Positions 1-8,003 of a DNA stretch of 64,000 nucleotides are shown in pieces (within the stretch, counting starts at the first letter, position 1; every line of letters begins with the position of its first letter). The notes under the pieces were generated by a model, which saw only the letters and a program-made list of their open reading frames with translations, was not told where the DNA came from and ran no database searches. A program made the translations under genes and the position numbers. Source of the DNA: Streptomyces rapamycinicus NRRL 5491 (GTDB taxonomy: Bacteria > Actinomycetota > Actinomycetes > Streptomycetales > Streptomycetaceae); contig NZ_CP085193.1 of the NCBI RefSeq assembly GCF_024298965.1, forward strand, positions 8,866,001-8,930,000. Direction: 5' to 3'.

Positions 1-2
1 TC

Positions 3-617
3 TACGCCGTACGGGCCCGGATGCTCGAGGCGGGCATCGATGCCCCGGCCGTCGGCGACCTGGCCGACAAGGGCGCCGGCGTCCTGCTGGACGCCCTCCC
101 CGGCCGCCCCGAGCCCGCCGCGCAGGCCGAGGCCGAGCAGTGGCTGGCCCGCCGTACGCCCGAGGAGGCCGCCCGCGAGCTGCTGGCCGCCGCCCGCGGC
201 GACGACGAGGACGCGCCGCTGCGCCGCCTCACCTGCCAGCAGACCCTCTCGCTGACCGGGACCGAGGCCGAGCCCGCCCTGCGCGAGGTGCTCGACGACC
301 GCCACCTGGGCGGGCTGGCCCGGGTCTGGCTGGCCGAGCACGGAGTGACGGGCGTCCCGGAGCCGTCGGAGGAGATGGTCTTCTGGCTCACCGTGGACAC
401 CCTCGCGGCCCAGCTCGCCTCCGAGGGCGACTCGGCGGAGCTGCGCGACCTGGTGCGGGGCCTGGTCGACCAGTCGGGGAGCTTCTTCGACTCGGCGTGG
501 CGGGTGGACCACCCGGCGACGGCGGACGTGCTGGAGGCGATGGGGCGCCTGCACCCCGACAAGAAGGCCGCGAAGGAGGCCCGCAAGGCCGCCTTCAAGG
601 CTCGCTCAAGGGCATAG
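3..617 (+). CDS. HEAT-repeat-like protein, 5' truncated by window edge
   Basis: The reading frame is open to the window edge, so the N-terminus is missing; the first internal ATG is at 21. About 204 residues are visible. They are Ala/Leu/Glu rich with alternating helical segments and no recognised catalytic motif, and they end in a Lys/Arg-rich tail. The C-terminal ~150 residues clearly match the C-terminus of the protein at 60433-61992: both carry WLAEH, then W-L-x-VDT-x-AA, then HPD. The two genes are therefore paralogues about 60 kb apart. A helical-repeat scaffold is my inference. No enzymatic function can be assigned. Confidence 0.75.
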   Translation, partial: YAVRARMLEAGIDAPAVGDLADKGAGVLLDALPGRPEPAAQAEAEQWLARRTPEEAARELLAAARGDDEDAPLRRLTCQQTLSLTGTEAEPALREVLDDRHLGGLARVWLAEHGVTGVPEPSEEMVFWLTVDTLAAQLASEGDSAELRDLVRGLVDQSGSFFDSAWRVDHPATADVLEAMGRLHPDKKAAKEARKAAFKARSRA

Positions 618-710
618 CCGCGCCAAGAGGGATGCTGGAGGGAGGGTGCGCCTGCGGCGGGGGTGTTCCCCTCCCTGCCCCTTCCCGAAACTGAGGCTCC
701 GCCCCAGACC

Positions 711-745
711 CCGGGGGCCAGGGGTGGAGCCCCTGGTAGCGGGGG
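711..745. terminator. Hairpin in dispersed Streptomyces-type intergenic repeat
   Basis: The 285-bp gap 618-902 contains a perfect 7-bp stem, CCAGGGG (718-724) and CCCCTGG (730-736), inside a run (about 680-745) that resembles a GC-rich intergenic repeat common in Streptomyces ('GGCTCCGCCCCAGACCCC'). It probably terminates the upstream gene. There is no U-run, as is usual in this genus. Confidence 0.5.
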
Positions 746-825
746 AGCGCGCGCTGCGTAGAGCCGTATCGGCCCACGCACCGTATATGGGATCGGCTGC
801 CATTCGTCCGTTGATGTCGCGCGCC

Positions 826-847
826 GTTCAACTGATGTTCGGCCGGG
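826..847 (+). promoter_or_regulatory. Candidate PHO box upstream of phoX-like gene
   Basis: Two adjacent 11-bp direct repeats, GTTCAACTGAT and GTTCGGCCGGG, lie 56 bp before the phosphatase start. Streptomyces PhoP binds 11-bp direct repeat units that begin GTTCA(C/T)C. The first unit fits the GTTCA core well and the second only partly. A phosphatase gene is the expected kind of target, which raises plausibility. Confidence 0.4.
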
Positions 848-902
848 GACGGGAACGTATGGCCGCAGTCCGGAGGACACCATCCTGCGTTCGGGAGATG
901 AC

Positions 903-2360
903 ATGCCGCTCAGCCGAAGAGACTTCGCGAGGCGTTCCGCGTACACCGGGGCCGGGTTCGCCCTGGTCGGAAGTGCGGGGGTGCTCGCCACCGCACCCGG
1001 CGCGCTCGCCGCCGAGGCGACGGAGGAGGGCGTCGCGGGGGTCGAGGGCCACCAGGGCCACGGCGGCTCGTCGCTCGGCTACGGCCCGCTCATCGCGGAC
1101 CCCAAGGGCATCCTGGCCCTCCCCGAGGGCTTCCGCTACAAGATCATCACCCGTACCGGTGAGACGAAGCTGGAGTCCGGCGAGTCCACCCCGTCCAACC
1201 ACGACGGCACCGCCACCTTCGAGGGCTCGCGCGGTGCGACGCTGCTGGTCAACAATCACGAGCTGGCCGGCCCCCGCAGCAAGTGGCCGCACCCGGTCCC
1301 GCTGACCGAGGGCCTGGTCTACGACCCGGCGGCCTCCGGCGGCTGCACCGTGGTCGAGGTGGCCAAGCACGGCGACCACGTCACCGAGTGGGTCGGCATC
1401 GCGGGCACCGCCACCAACTGCGCCGGTGGCCGCACCCCCTGGGGCACCTGGCTGACGTGCGAGGAGACCGAGGACAAGGCCGGCCAGAACGGCATGACCA
1501 AGGACCACGGCTACGTCTTCGAGGTCGACCCGCACGACCGCAAGGCCAACCGCGACCCGAAGCCGATCAAGGCCCTGGGCCGGTACGCCCACGAGGCCGT
1601 CGTCGTGGACCCGGGGCGCGGCCACCTCTACCTCACCGAGGACGCCTCAGGGCCGAACGGCCTCCTCTACCGCTGGGTCCCGCCGCACGGCTTCGAGCAC
1701 GGCCGCGGCAAGCTCGACACGCTCAAGGACGACGCGGGCGTGCTCCAGGCGCCCAAGTGCTACGACTCGGGCGGCAACTTCGTGGACGACCTGTCCCGCG
1801 CCACCAGGACCGGCACGGTCTACGGTGTGGACTGGGAGCCGGTGCCGGACCGCGACGCGAAGTCGGTTTCGGTGCGCAAGCAGTTCAAGGACGGCGAGAT
1901 CACCCGGGCCCGCAAGCTGGAGGGCATGTGGTGGGCGGACGGCGGCGCGTACATCGTCTCCTCGTTCGCCCGTGAGGAGAGCCCGGTCCAGCACGACGGC
2001 CAGGTCTGGTTCTACGACCCCAAGCGCCGCACCCTCACCCTCAAGGTGCTGCTGGGCGTCAACCCCGACCCGTCGAAGGACGGCGCCTTCGACGGCCCGG
2101 ACAACATCACGGTCTCGCCGTACGGCGGTCTGGTGATCGCCGAGGACGGCGAGGGCATCCAGCACCTCTTCGGCGCCACCGAGGACGGCCGCACGTACCC
2201 GATCGCGCGCAACGACCTGAACATCGGCAGCGCGGAGGAGCCGGAGTTCAGCGAGTTCACCGGTGTGGTCTTCTCGCCCGACGGCTCGACGCTGTACGCC
2301 AACATCCAGGTGCCGGGCATCATGCTCGCGATCACCGGCCCCTGGCGCCGCCAGCGCTGA
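903..2360 (+). CDS. PhoX-family (DUF839) phosphatase, Tat-exported
   Basis: This is a predicted secreted phosphatase of the PhoX/DUF839 family, whose members are Ca/Fe-dependent alkaline phosphatases that release phosphate from organic esters outside the membrane. The 485-residue protein opens with a twin-arginine signal (RRDFARRS at residues 5-12), a hydrophobic stretch and an A-x-A site near residue 35. The body has the repeated Gly/Asp-rich beta-propeller style of the family, including LLVNNHELAG and TCEET segments. GGGAGATGAC precedes the ATG as ribosome site. A candidate PHO box upstream fits control by phosphate starvation. The family call is firm; the exact substrate is not known. Confidence 0.85.
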   Translation: MPLSRRDFARRSAYTGAGFALVGSAGVLATAPGALAAEATEEGVAGVEGHQGHGGSSLGYGPLIADPKGILALPEGFRYKIITRTGETKLESGESTPSNHDGTATFEGSRGATLLVNNHELAGPRSKWPHPVPLTEGLVYDPAASGGCTVVEVAKHGDHVTEWVGIAGTATNCAGGRTPWGTWLTCEETEDKAGQNGMTKDHGYVFEVDPHDRKANRDPKPIKALGRYAHEAVVVDPGRGHLYLTEDASGPNGLLYRWVPPHGFEHGRGKLDTLKDDAGVLQAPKCYDSGGNFVDDLSRATRTGTVYGVDWEPVPDRDAKSVSVRKQFKDGEITRARKLEGMWWADGGAYIVSSFAREESPVQHDGQVWFYDPKRRTLTLKVLLGVNPDPSKDGAFDGPDNITVSPYGGLVIAEDGEGIQHLFGATEDGRTYPIARNDLNIGSAEEPEFSEFTGVVFSPDGSTLYANIQVPGIMLAITGPWRRQR

Positions 2361-2404
2361 GGCCCATGGCCGGGGGAATCGTCCCGGCCGGGGCACGCGT
2401 TGAC

Positions 2405-3457
2405 ATGAGGGTGACCTCACGTCTGCGCACCACCCCCTTCTCCATCCTGGACCGCTCCCGCACCCGCCAGGGGCGGGAGCGGTCGCAGGCGCTGCGCGAC
2501 ACCGTACGGTTCGCGCAAGCCGCCGAGGCGCTCGGCTACCACCGCTTCTGGGTCTCCGAGCACCACAGCGTGCCCGGCGTGGCCGGTTCGGCGCCCACGG
2601 TGCTGGCGTCCGCGGTCGCGGCGGCGACGGTCCGCATCCGCGTGGGCACGGGCGGTGTGATGCTGCCGAACCACCGCCCGCTGGTCGTGGCGGAGCAGTT
2701 CGGGGTGCTCGAATCCCTCTTCCCGGGCCGGATCGACATGGGCCTGGGCCGCTCCGTCGGCTTCACCGACGGCATCCGCCGCGCCCTGGGCGCCGAGAAG
2801 GACGCCGCGCGGGACTTCGGCGCCCAACTGGACGAGCTGCTCGGCTGGTTCACCGGTGAGCAGGACGCCCACCCCCAGGTCCACGCCCACCCGGCGGAGG
2901 GGCTACGGCTGCCCGTCTTCGTCCTGGCCACCGGCGCCGGCGCGGATCTGGCGGCGCGGGCCGGACTGTCCCTGGTCATCGGCGATCTACGCGGCCGGGA
3001 CGAGATGCTGCGCGCGATCGACCGCTACCGCACGGGCTTCCGCCCCTCCGCGTGGTCCTCCGCCCCGTACGTCGTCGTCTCGGGCAATGTCGCGGTCGCC
3101 GACACCACGGAGGAGGCCCGCGGACTGCTGCTCCCCGAGGCGTGGTCGATGGCCCACTCCCGTACCCACGGCGTCTTCCCGCCGCTGGCCCCGGCCCCGG
3201 AGATCGAGGCCCGGGAGATGACCGAGAAGGAGCGCGGTTTCTACGAGCGGGGCCTGCGCGGCCAGCTGTACGGCACGGAGGACGAGGTCGCCGCCGTGCT
3301 CGACGAGCTGATCGAGCGCAGCGACGCCGACGAGGTGCTGGTCACGACGAGCACCTATGACCGCCAGGCCCTCCTGGACTCCTACCGCCGCCTGGCCCGC
3401 GTGGCGGGGCTGTCCACCGCACACCCCGAGGCCGTCGGCGGTGGGGCCGGACTTTGA
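2405..3457 (+). CDS. LLM-class flavin-dependent oxidoreductase (luciferase-like monooxygenase)
   Basis: A 350-residue bacterial luciferase-like TIM-barrel protein that uses FMN or F420. Family marks are the N-terminal FSILDRS segment, the HHSVPG motif near residue 45, VGTGGVMLPNH, and LFPGRIDMGLGRS. Family members act as monooxygenases or dehydrogenases on varied small molecules; the substrate here is unknown. The frame is also open from an ATG at 2366, but alignment with the family and the repeat-free start favour ATG 2405. The gene sits 44 bp after the phosphatase gene in the same direction, so read-through is possible. An IS110 element follows directly. Confidence 0.85.
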   Translation: MRVTSRLRTTPFSILDRSRTRQGRERSQALRDTVRFAQAAEALGYHRFWVSEHHSVPGVAGSAPTVLASAVAAATVRIRVGTGGVMLPNHRPLVVAEQFGVLESLFPGRIDMGLGRSVGFTDGIRRALGAEKDAARDFGAQLDELLGWFTGEQDAHPQVHAHPAEGLRLPVFVLATGAGADLAARAGLSLVIGDLRGRDEMLRAIDRYRTGFRPSAWSSAPYVVVSGNVAVADTTEEARGLLLPEAWSMAHSRTHGVFPPLAPAPEIEAREMTEKERGFYERGLRGQLYGTEDEVAAVLDELIERSDADEVLVTTSTYDRQALLDSYRRLARVAGLSTAHPEAVGGGAGL

Positions 3458-3484
3458 CGCCGCGCACGCGGCTCTCGCAGAGCG

Positions 3485-4960
3485 GCATGCGCATGTCCTA
3501 CCTTTCAAGGGTGGTTGCTCTGGTCATTCGTAAGATCGGAGGGCCCAGGGGTTCTGGGTATGGCTGGCATGTGGGCGCCGTTGGCAAGGCTCAAAGGACT
3601 TGGCCGCCCGGGACCCCGCGACGACTCGACCGCCAATTGGGAGACGCGACTCGATCGCTGCTGTAGGACAACGTCGGCGAGGTCGTCTGCGGGTGACATG
3701 TGAGACGGCGAGCTGGCGGAGGTGGCCGTGCCCGAGATCTGGGCCGGAGTGGACATCGGCAAGGAACACCACCACTGCGTGGTGATCAACGCGGACGGCG
3801 AACGGCTGCTGTCGCGCCGGGTCCTGAACGATGAGACCGAGTTGCTTCACCTCATCGGCGATGTCCTGGCGATATCCGCGGACGTGCTGTGGGCCGTCGA
3901 TCTCAACCACGGCGGAGCTGCCCTGCTGATCTGCCTGCTCCTCAGCCACGATCAGCCGATGGCCTATCTGACCGGCCTGGCAGTCCACCGTGCCTCGGCC
4001 ACCTACAAGGGCGAAGGCAAGACGGACGCGAAGGACGCCTTTGTCATCGCCGACCAGGCCCGCGTTCGCCGGGACCTCGGGCTGCTGAGGCCCGGTGACG
4101 AGATCGCTGTCGACCTGCGCACGCTGACCAACCGGCGCCTTGACGTGGTCTTCGACCGCACCCGGCAGATCAACCGGCTCCGCGCCCAACTGCTGGAGAT
4201 CTTCCCCGCGTTGGAGCGGTCGCTGGACCTGGTCAATAAAGGCCCGGTGATGCTGCTGACCGGCTACCAGACCCCGGCCGCGATCCGCCGCGCCGGCGTC
4301 CAGCGGATCGAGACCTGGCTGAAGAACCGCAAGGTCCGCGGTGCCGCGGCGCTGGCGAAGACGGTTGTGGAGGCCGCCCGGGCCCAGATGACCGCACTGC
4401 CCGGCGAGAAGCTGGCGGCCGCCATGGTGGTCCGCCTCGCGAAGGGGGTGATGGCCCTTGATGAGGAGATCGTCGAGCTTGACGCCCTGATCGAGGCCAC
4501 GTTTCGCGAGCATCCGCACGCCGAGGTGATCCGTAGCCTGCCCGGTATGGGCCCCAAGCTCGGCGCCGAATTCATCGCCGCGACCGGCGGTGACATGGAC
4601 GCCTTCGGCAGCGCCGACCGCCTGGCCGGCTTCGCCGGCCTTGCCCCCAGGCCCCGTGACTCCGGCCGCGTCAGCGGCAACCTGCGCCGCCCCCGGCGCT
4701 ACCACCGCGGACTGCTGCGGTCGATGTACCTCTCGGCGATGGTCAGCATCACGAAATGCCCCGCGTCCAAGGCGTACTACCAGCGGAAGAGAAGCGAGGG
4801 TAAGGGCCACAAGCAGGCCCTGCTCGCGCTCGCCCGCCGCAGGCTCAACGTCCTGTGGGCGATGATCCGTGACGGACAGTGCTACCAAGGTTCACCTCCC
4901 GTCACGACTGCGGCTTGACATCACGATTGGGAAGTCCTTCGGTGACCGGGTCGGCGCCCG
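3485..4960 (+). mobile_element. IS110-family insertion sequence (ends approximate)
   Basis: One complete IS110-type transposase gene lies between two unrelated host genes, preceded by about 260 bp of non-coding DNA (3458-3721) and followed by about 50 bp. That asymmetry is typical of the IS110 group, which lacks terminal inverted repeats and carries its bridge-RNA template in the long left non-coding end. I see no terminal inverted repeat or target duplication, so both ends are estimates. A faint subterminal likeness exists between AATTGGGAGACG (left) and GATTGGGAAGTC (right). Confidence 0.6.
3722..4918 (+). CDS. IS110-family DEDD transposase/recombinase
   Basis: This 398-residue protein is a full-length IS110/IS116/IS902 recombinase. 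The N-terminal RuvC-like DEDD domain starts AGVDIGKEHH (first Asp near residue 9), continues through WAVDLNHGG near residue 60 and reaches KTDAKDAFVIAD near residue 100. The C-terminal Tnp domain has the helix-hairpin-helix LPGMGPKLGAEF and the LAPRPRDSGRVSG block that holds the serine nucleophile of this family. Both domains are uninterrupted, so the enzyme may be active. The start is GTG 3722 (a second GTG at 3728 is possible). IS110 enzymes insert with the help of a structured bridge RNA encoded in the element. Confidence 0.93.
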   Translation: MAVPEIWAGVDIGKEHHHCVVINADGERLLSRRVLNDETELLHLIGDVLAISADVLWAVDLNHGGAALLICLLLSHDQPMAYLTGLAVHRASATYKGEGKTDAKDAFVIADQARVRRDLGLLRPGDEIAVDLRTLTNRRLDVVFDRTRQINRLRAQLLEIFPALERSLDLVNKGPVMLLTGYQTPAAIRRAGVQRIETWLKNRKVRGAAALAKTVVEAARAQMTALPGEKLAAAMVVRLAKGVMALDEEIVELDALIEATFREHPHAEVIRSLPGMGPKLGAEFIAATGGDMDAFGSADRLAGFAGLAPRPRDSGRVSGNLRRPRRYHRGLLRSMYLSAMVSITKCPASKAYYQRKRSEGKGHKQALLALARRRLNVLWAMIRDGQCYQGSPPVTTAA

Positions 4961-4968
4961 GACAGTCC

Positions 4969-6192
4969 CTAGAGAGCCTTGCCGGCGGGCTTGGCCATGC
5001 CTCGTACGGTGCGCGAGTCCACGTACTCGCCCATCGCGGTCATCTCCCACTCGCCCGAGAACTGCTTGATCATCTTCGCCATCATCACGCCCGTGCGCGG
5101 CTCGGCGTGGGTGAGGTCGAAGCGGACCAGTTCCTCGCCGGTCTGGGCGTCGAGGAGGCGGCAGTACGCCTTGGCCACATCGGTGAACTTCTGGCCGGAG
5201 AAGGAGTTGACCGTGAAGACCAGGCCGGTGACCTCGGCCGGGAGCCCGCCGAGGTGGACGGTGATGGACTCGTCGTCGCCCCCGCCCTCACCGGTGAGGT
5301 TGTCGCCGGAGTGCTGGATGGCGCCGTTGAGGATGGCCAGCTTGCCGAAGAAGCAGGCGTCGATCTTCTTGCGGTCGACACCGAAGGCGATCACGGACGC
5401 GTCCAGGTCGATGTCCTTGCCGCGGAACGCGGGCTCCCAGCCCAGGCCCATCTTCACCGAGCTGAGCAGGGGACGGCCGCCCTTGACCAGGGACACCGTC
5501 TGGTTCTTCTGGAGGCTGACCCGGCCCTTGTCCAGGTTGATCTTCCCGGTGGCCGGGGCCGCCGCCGCGGCGGGCGCCGCGGCCGGGGGAGCGGACGGCA
5601 TGGGCGGCGGGGGCTGGAAACCGGCGGGCGGACCGCTCGGCGGGGGCGGCGTCTGGGCGGCGGGGGTGGTGGGGGCGGGCGGGGCGGCGGGCTCCTCGAC
5701 CGTCACGCCGAAGTCGGTGGCGATGCCCGCCAGACCGTTGGCATACCCCTGTCCGACCGCGCGCACCTTCCACGCCCCATTGCGCCGGTACACCTCCACG
5801 ACCACCAGCGCGGTCTCGTTGCCCAGCCGCGGCGGGGTGAACGCGGCGATCACCGCGCCGTCGTCGGCGCCGCGCACGGTGGCGGTCGGCTCGGTGCCCG
5901 CGAACGTGGCCCCGGGCGCGTCCAGGCTCGCGGTCACCACGATCTTCTCGATGTCGGCGGGGACGGCGGCGGTGTCCACGGTGATGGTGTCGCCCGCGCC
6001 CGCCGCCCCGGCGCGGTGGGTCACGCCGGGTCCGGTGGGCTGGTTGTAGAAGACGAAGTCGTCGTCGGAACGCACTTTGCCGTTGGCGGTGAGCAGCAGG
6101 CCCGATACGTCGAGCCGCACCGGAGCGGTGACGTCAACCGCCACGCGCGCGACGGAGAGGGGGAGGTTCGAGCCGGGTGTCATAGCGGTCAT
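4969..6192 (-). CDS. Tandem TerD-domain protein (tellurium/stress-resistance family)
   Basis: A 407-residue cytoplasmic protein with two TerD-type Ca-binding beta-sandwich domains. The first is at about residues 1-180 (SDDDFVFYNQP motif). A Pro/Ala-rich linker follows at about 185-230. The second is at about 230-400 (GDNLTGEGGGDDE and FTVNSFSGQKF motifs). TerD proteins occur in tellurite, colicin and general stress loci, and in Streptomyces often affect differentiation; no enzymatic activity is established. I chose ATG 6192 because the family usually begins MTAMTPGSN; ATG 6183 is the alternative. The start codon overlaps that of the divergent DUF1963 gene by two bases, leaving no conventional leader for either. 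Confidence 0.85.
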   Translation of the reverse strand: MTAMTPGSNLPLSVARVAVDVTAPVRLDVSGLLLTANGKVRSDDDFVFYNQPTGPGVTHRAGAAGAGDTITVDTAAVPADIEKIVVTASLDAPGATFAGTEPTATVRGADDGAVIAAFTPPRLGNETALVVVEVYRRNGAWKVRAVGQGYANGLAGIATDFGVTVEEPAAPPAPTTPAAQTPPPPSGPPAGFQPPPPMPSAPPAAAPAAAAAPATGKINLDKGRVSLQKNQTVSLVKGGRPLLSSVKMGLGWEPAFRGKDIDLDASVIAFGVDRKKIDACFFGKLAILNGAIQHSGDNLTGEGGGDDESITVHLGGLPAEVTGLVFTVNSFSGQKFTDVAKAYCRLLDAQTGEELVRFDLTHAEPRTGVMMAKMIKQFSGEWEMTAMGEYVDSRTVRGMAKPAGKAL

Positions 6193-7000
6193 GCCCGGGG
6201 TAACGAACGTCTCCGCTTTACGGTTCCTTGACCTGCGGAGTGACTTCCCGGCCGCCCACCTCCGCGGGGCCGGGGCGGCCGATCCGGTCGTCGGCCGGCT
6301 CGGCGGACTGCCCCGGCTGCCCGAGGGCACGGACTGGCCGGTGTGGGAGGGGCGCGGCCCGCTGGGGTTCGTGGCGGAGGTGGACTGCGCCGCGCTGCCC
6401 CGGGCGGAGCTGGACATACCGCTGCCCGCCGACGGCCGCCTCGCCTTCTTCTACTACGGCGACGAGGACGGGGACGTTGACGCGCTGGTCGACACCGCCG
6501 ACCCGGACACCTGGGCCGGTGCCCGGGTGCTCCACCTCCCGCCCGCGCCCGCCGGCGCGCCCGAACGGCCCGCACCGGCCGGTCTCACCCCGTACCCGGA
6601 GGTGCCGCTGACCGTCCGGACCGGCCCGAGCGCCCCCGACTTCGATCTGCCCGCGCTGACCGCGGCGTTCGGCGAGGACGGGTTCCCGGAGGCGTTCACG
6701 AGGGCGATATGGGGCCACGAGAGTGGTGTCGCCCATCAGATCGGCGGCCATGCCCAGTCCGTGCAGGGCGCGGTGGAGGTCGTGGTGGCCCGTGGCGCGC
6801 TGGGCGGGCGGGACGTGTCCTGGGAGGACCCGCGGCTCGAGGAAGAGGCGGGGCGCTGGGTGCTGCTCGCGCAGTTCGACTCCGATGAGGACGCGGACAT
6901 GATGTGGGGCGACAGCGGCGCGCTGTACTGGCTGATCCGCCCCGACGACCTGGCCGCGGGCCGCTTCGAGAAGGCCCTGTTCACCTGGCAGTGTTGCTGA
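6191..7000 (+). CDS. DUF1963 (YwqG-like) protein with a TTA codon
   Basis: A 269-residue DUF1963 family protein. Recognisable parts are the GRLGGLPRLPEGTDWPVW-like segment, a PLGFVAEVDC strand, the FFYYGDEDG loop, and the C-terminal QFDSDEDADMMWGDSGALYW block. The family is found from bacteria to eukaryotes and its biochemical role is unsettled. The start is ATG 6191; no Shine-Dalgarno is visible, so translation may be leaderless. Codon 10 (6218-6220) is TTA, the rarest Streptomyces codon, which needs the bldA tRNA. The divergent partner is a TerD protein. A strong terminator hairpin begins right at the stop codon. Confidence 0.75.
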   Translation: MPGVTNVSALRFLDLRSDFPAAHLRGAGAADPVVGRLGGLPRLPEGTDWPVWEGRGPLGFVAEVDCAALPRAELDIPLPADGRLAFFYYGDEDGDVDALVDTADPDTWAGARVLHLPPAPAGAPERPAPAGLTPYPEVPLTVRTGPSAPDFDLPALTAAFGEDGFPEAFTRAIWGHESGVAHQIGGHAQSVQGAVEVVVARGALGGRDVSWEDPRLEEEAGRWVLLAQFDSDEDADMMWGDSGALYWLIRPDDLAAGRFEKALFTWQCC

Positions 7001-7027
7001 CGGGGTTTGCCGTCGCGGCAAACCCCG
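7001..7027 (+). terminator. Perfect 12-bp terminator hairpin
   Basis: CGGGGTTTGCCG (7001-7012), loop TCG, CGGCAAACCCCG (7016-7027). The stem is perfect, starts immediately after the DUF1963 stop codon and is followed by a T. It is the clearest terminator in this part of the window. Confidence 0.85.
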
Positions 7028-7091
7028 TTGGGGGTCCCCCGAATCCCGGTCGATGCTGCGCCCTGACCCCCGTCAGAGAGGCGCCCCTCCC

Positions 7092-8003
7092 ATGCATGTC
7101 CTCCTCACCGGCGCGAGCGGCTACATCGGCGGCACCGTCGCCGTACGCCTCCGCCAGGCAGGCCACCACGTCAGCGGTCTGACCCGCGATCCGGCCAAGG
7201 CCGGACAACTCGCCCGGCTGGGCATCGAGCCCGTGGTGGGTTCGCTCGACGACACGGACCTCCTCGCCGCGCGGGCCCGCCGCGCCGACGCCGTGATCAA
7301 CGCGGCCGACAGCGACCACCGCGCGGCCGTGGAGACACTCATCGCCGCCCTGGCCGGATCGGGCAAGCCGCTGATCCACACCAGCGGCTCCAGCACGGTC
7401 GGCACCGGCACGGAGGGCGAGGCCTCCGAGGCGGTCCATGGCGAGGACGTCCTCGACCCGGGATCGGCCTGGGAGCCCGATCACCCCATCCGCGCGGCCC
7501 GGGTGGCCATCGACCGCCTGGTCCTGAGCGCGGCCGAACGGGGCGTGCGGTCGGCGGTGCTGTGCGACAGCCTGATCTACGGGCACGGGCGGGGCCCGGG
7601 CCGGGACAGCGTCCTGATCGCCGCACTGGTCCGGCAGGCCCGCGCCGGGGGAGTGGTCCGCCATGTGGGTCCCGGCCGCAACATCTGGTCCACCGTCCAT
7701 GTCGACGACGTCGCCGACCTGTACCTACTCGCGCTGGAGAAGACGCCTCCGGGCACCTTCTACTTCGTGGAGAACGGGGAGGAGTCGTTCGGCGCGATCG
7801 CCGAGGCCGTCGCCCGCTCCCTCGGCCTGCCCGGCCCCCGCCCCTGGGACCCCGACGCGCCGGACAACGTCTGGGACCCCCGGTTCGCCCGGCATGCCCT
7901 GGGCTCCAACAGCCGCGTACGGGCGCGCCGCGCCCGCGAGCTACTCGGCTGGCACCCGCGACACCGCTCGATCACGGACTGGATCCTCCGCGAGCTGCGC
8001 TGA
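7092..8003 (+). CDS. NAD(P)-dependent epimerase/dehydratase (extended/atypical SDR)
   Basis: A 303-residue Rossmann-fold protein. The nucleotide-binding motif GASGYIG is at residues 7-13 and a DDTD acidic turn sits near residue 53. The family acts on nucleotide sugars or other hydroxyl/keto substrates. The usual Tyr-x3-Lys pair is not obvious (SLIYGHGRG at the expected place), so this is probably an atypical SDR. The true start is ATG 7092, not an upstream in-frame ATG at 7053, because the Rossmann strand begins there and AGAGAGG precedes it. The 3' end overlaps the convergent EamA gene by 63 bp. Confidence 0.8.
   Translation: MHVLLTGASGYIGGTVAVRLRQAGHHVSGLTRDPAKAGQLARLGIEPVVGSLDDTDLLAARARRADAVINAADSDHRAAVETLIAALAGSGKPLIHTSGSSTVGTGTEGEASEAVHGEDVLDPGSAWEPDHPIRAARVAIDRLVLSAAERGVRSAVLCDSLIYGHGRGPGRDSVLIAALVRQARAGGVVRHVGPGRNIWSTVHVDDVADLYLLALEKTPPGTFYFVENGEESFGAIAEAVARSLGLPGPRPWDPDAPDNVWDPRFARHALGSNSRVRARRARELLGWHPRHRSITDWILRELR

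Noticed and set aside
2..991. Long open frame on the minus strand across the first gene and the phoX leader
   Set aside because: Arg/Ser/Ala-rich translation with no family likeness, opposite to genes with clear protein families; typical of frames forced open by high GC.
4879..6231. 450-codon plus-strand frame opposite the TerD gene
   Set aside because: Gly/Arg/Val-rich low-complexity text; the minus strand encodes two intact TerD domains.
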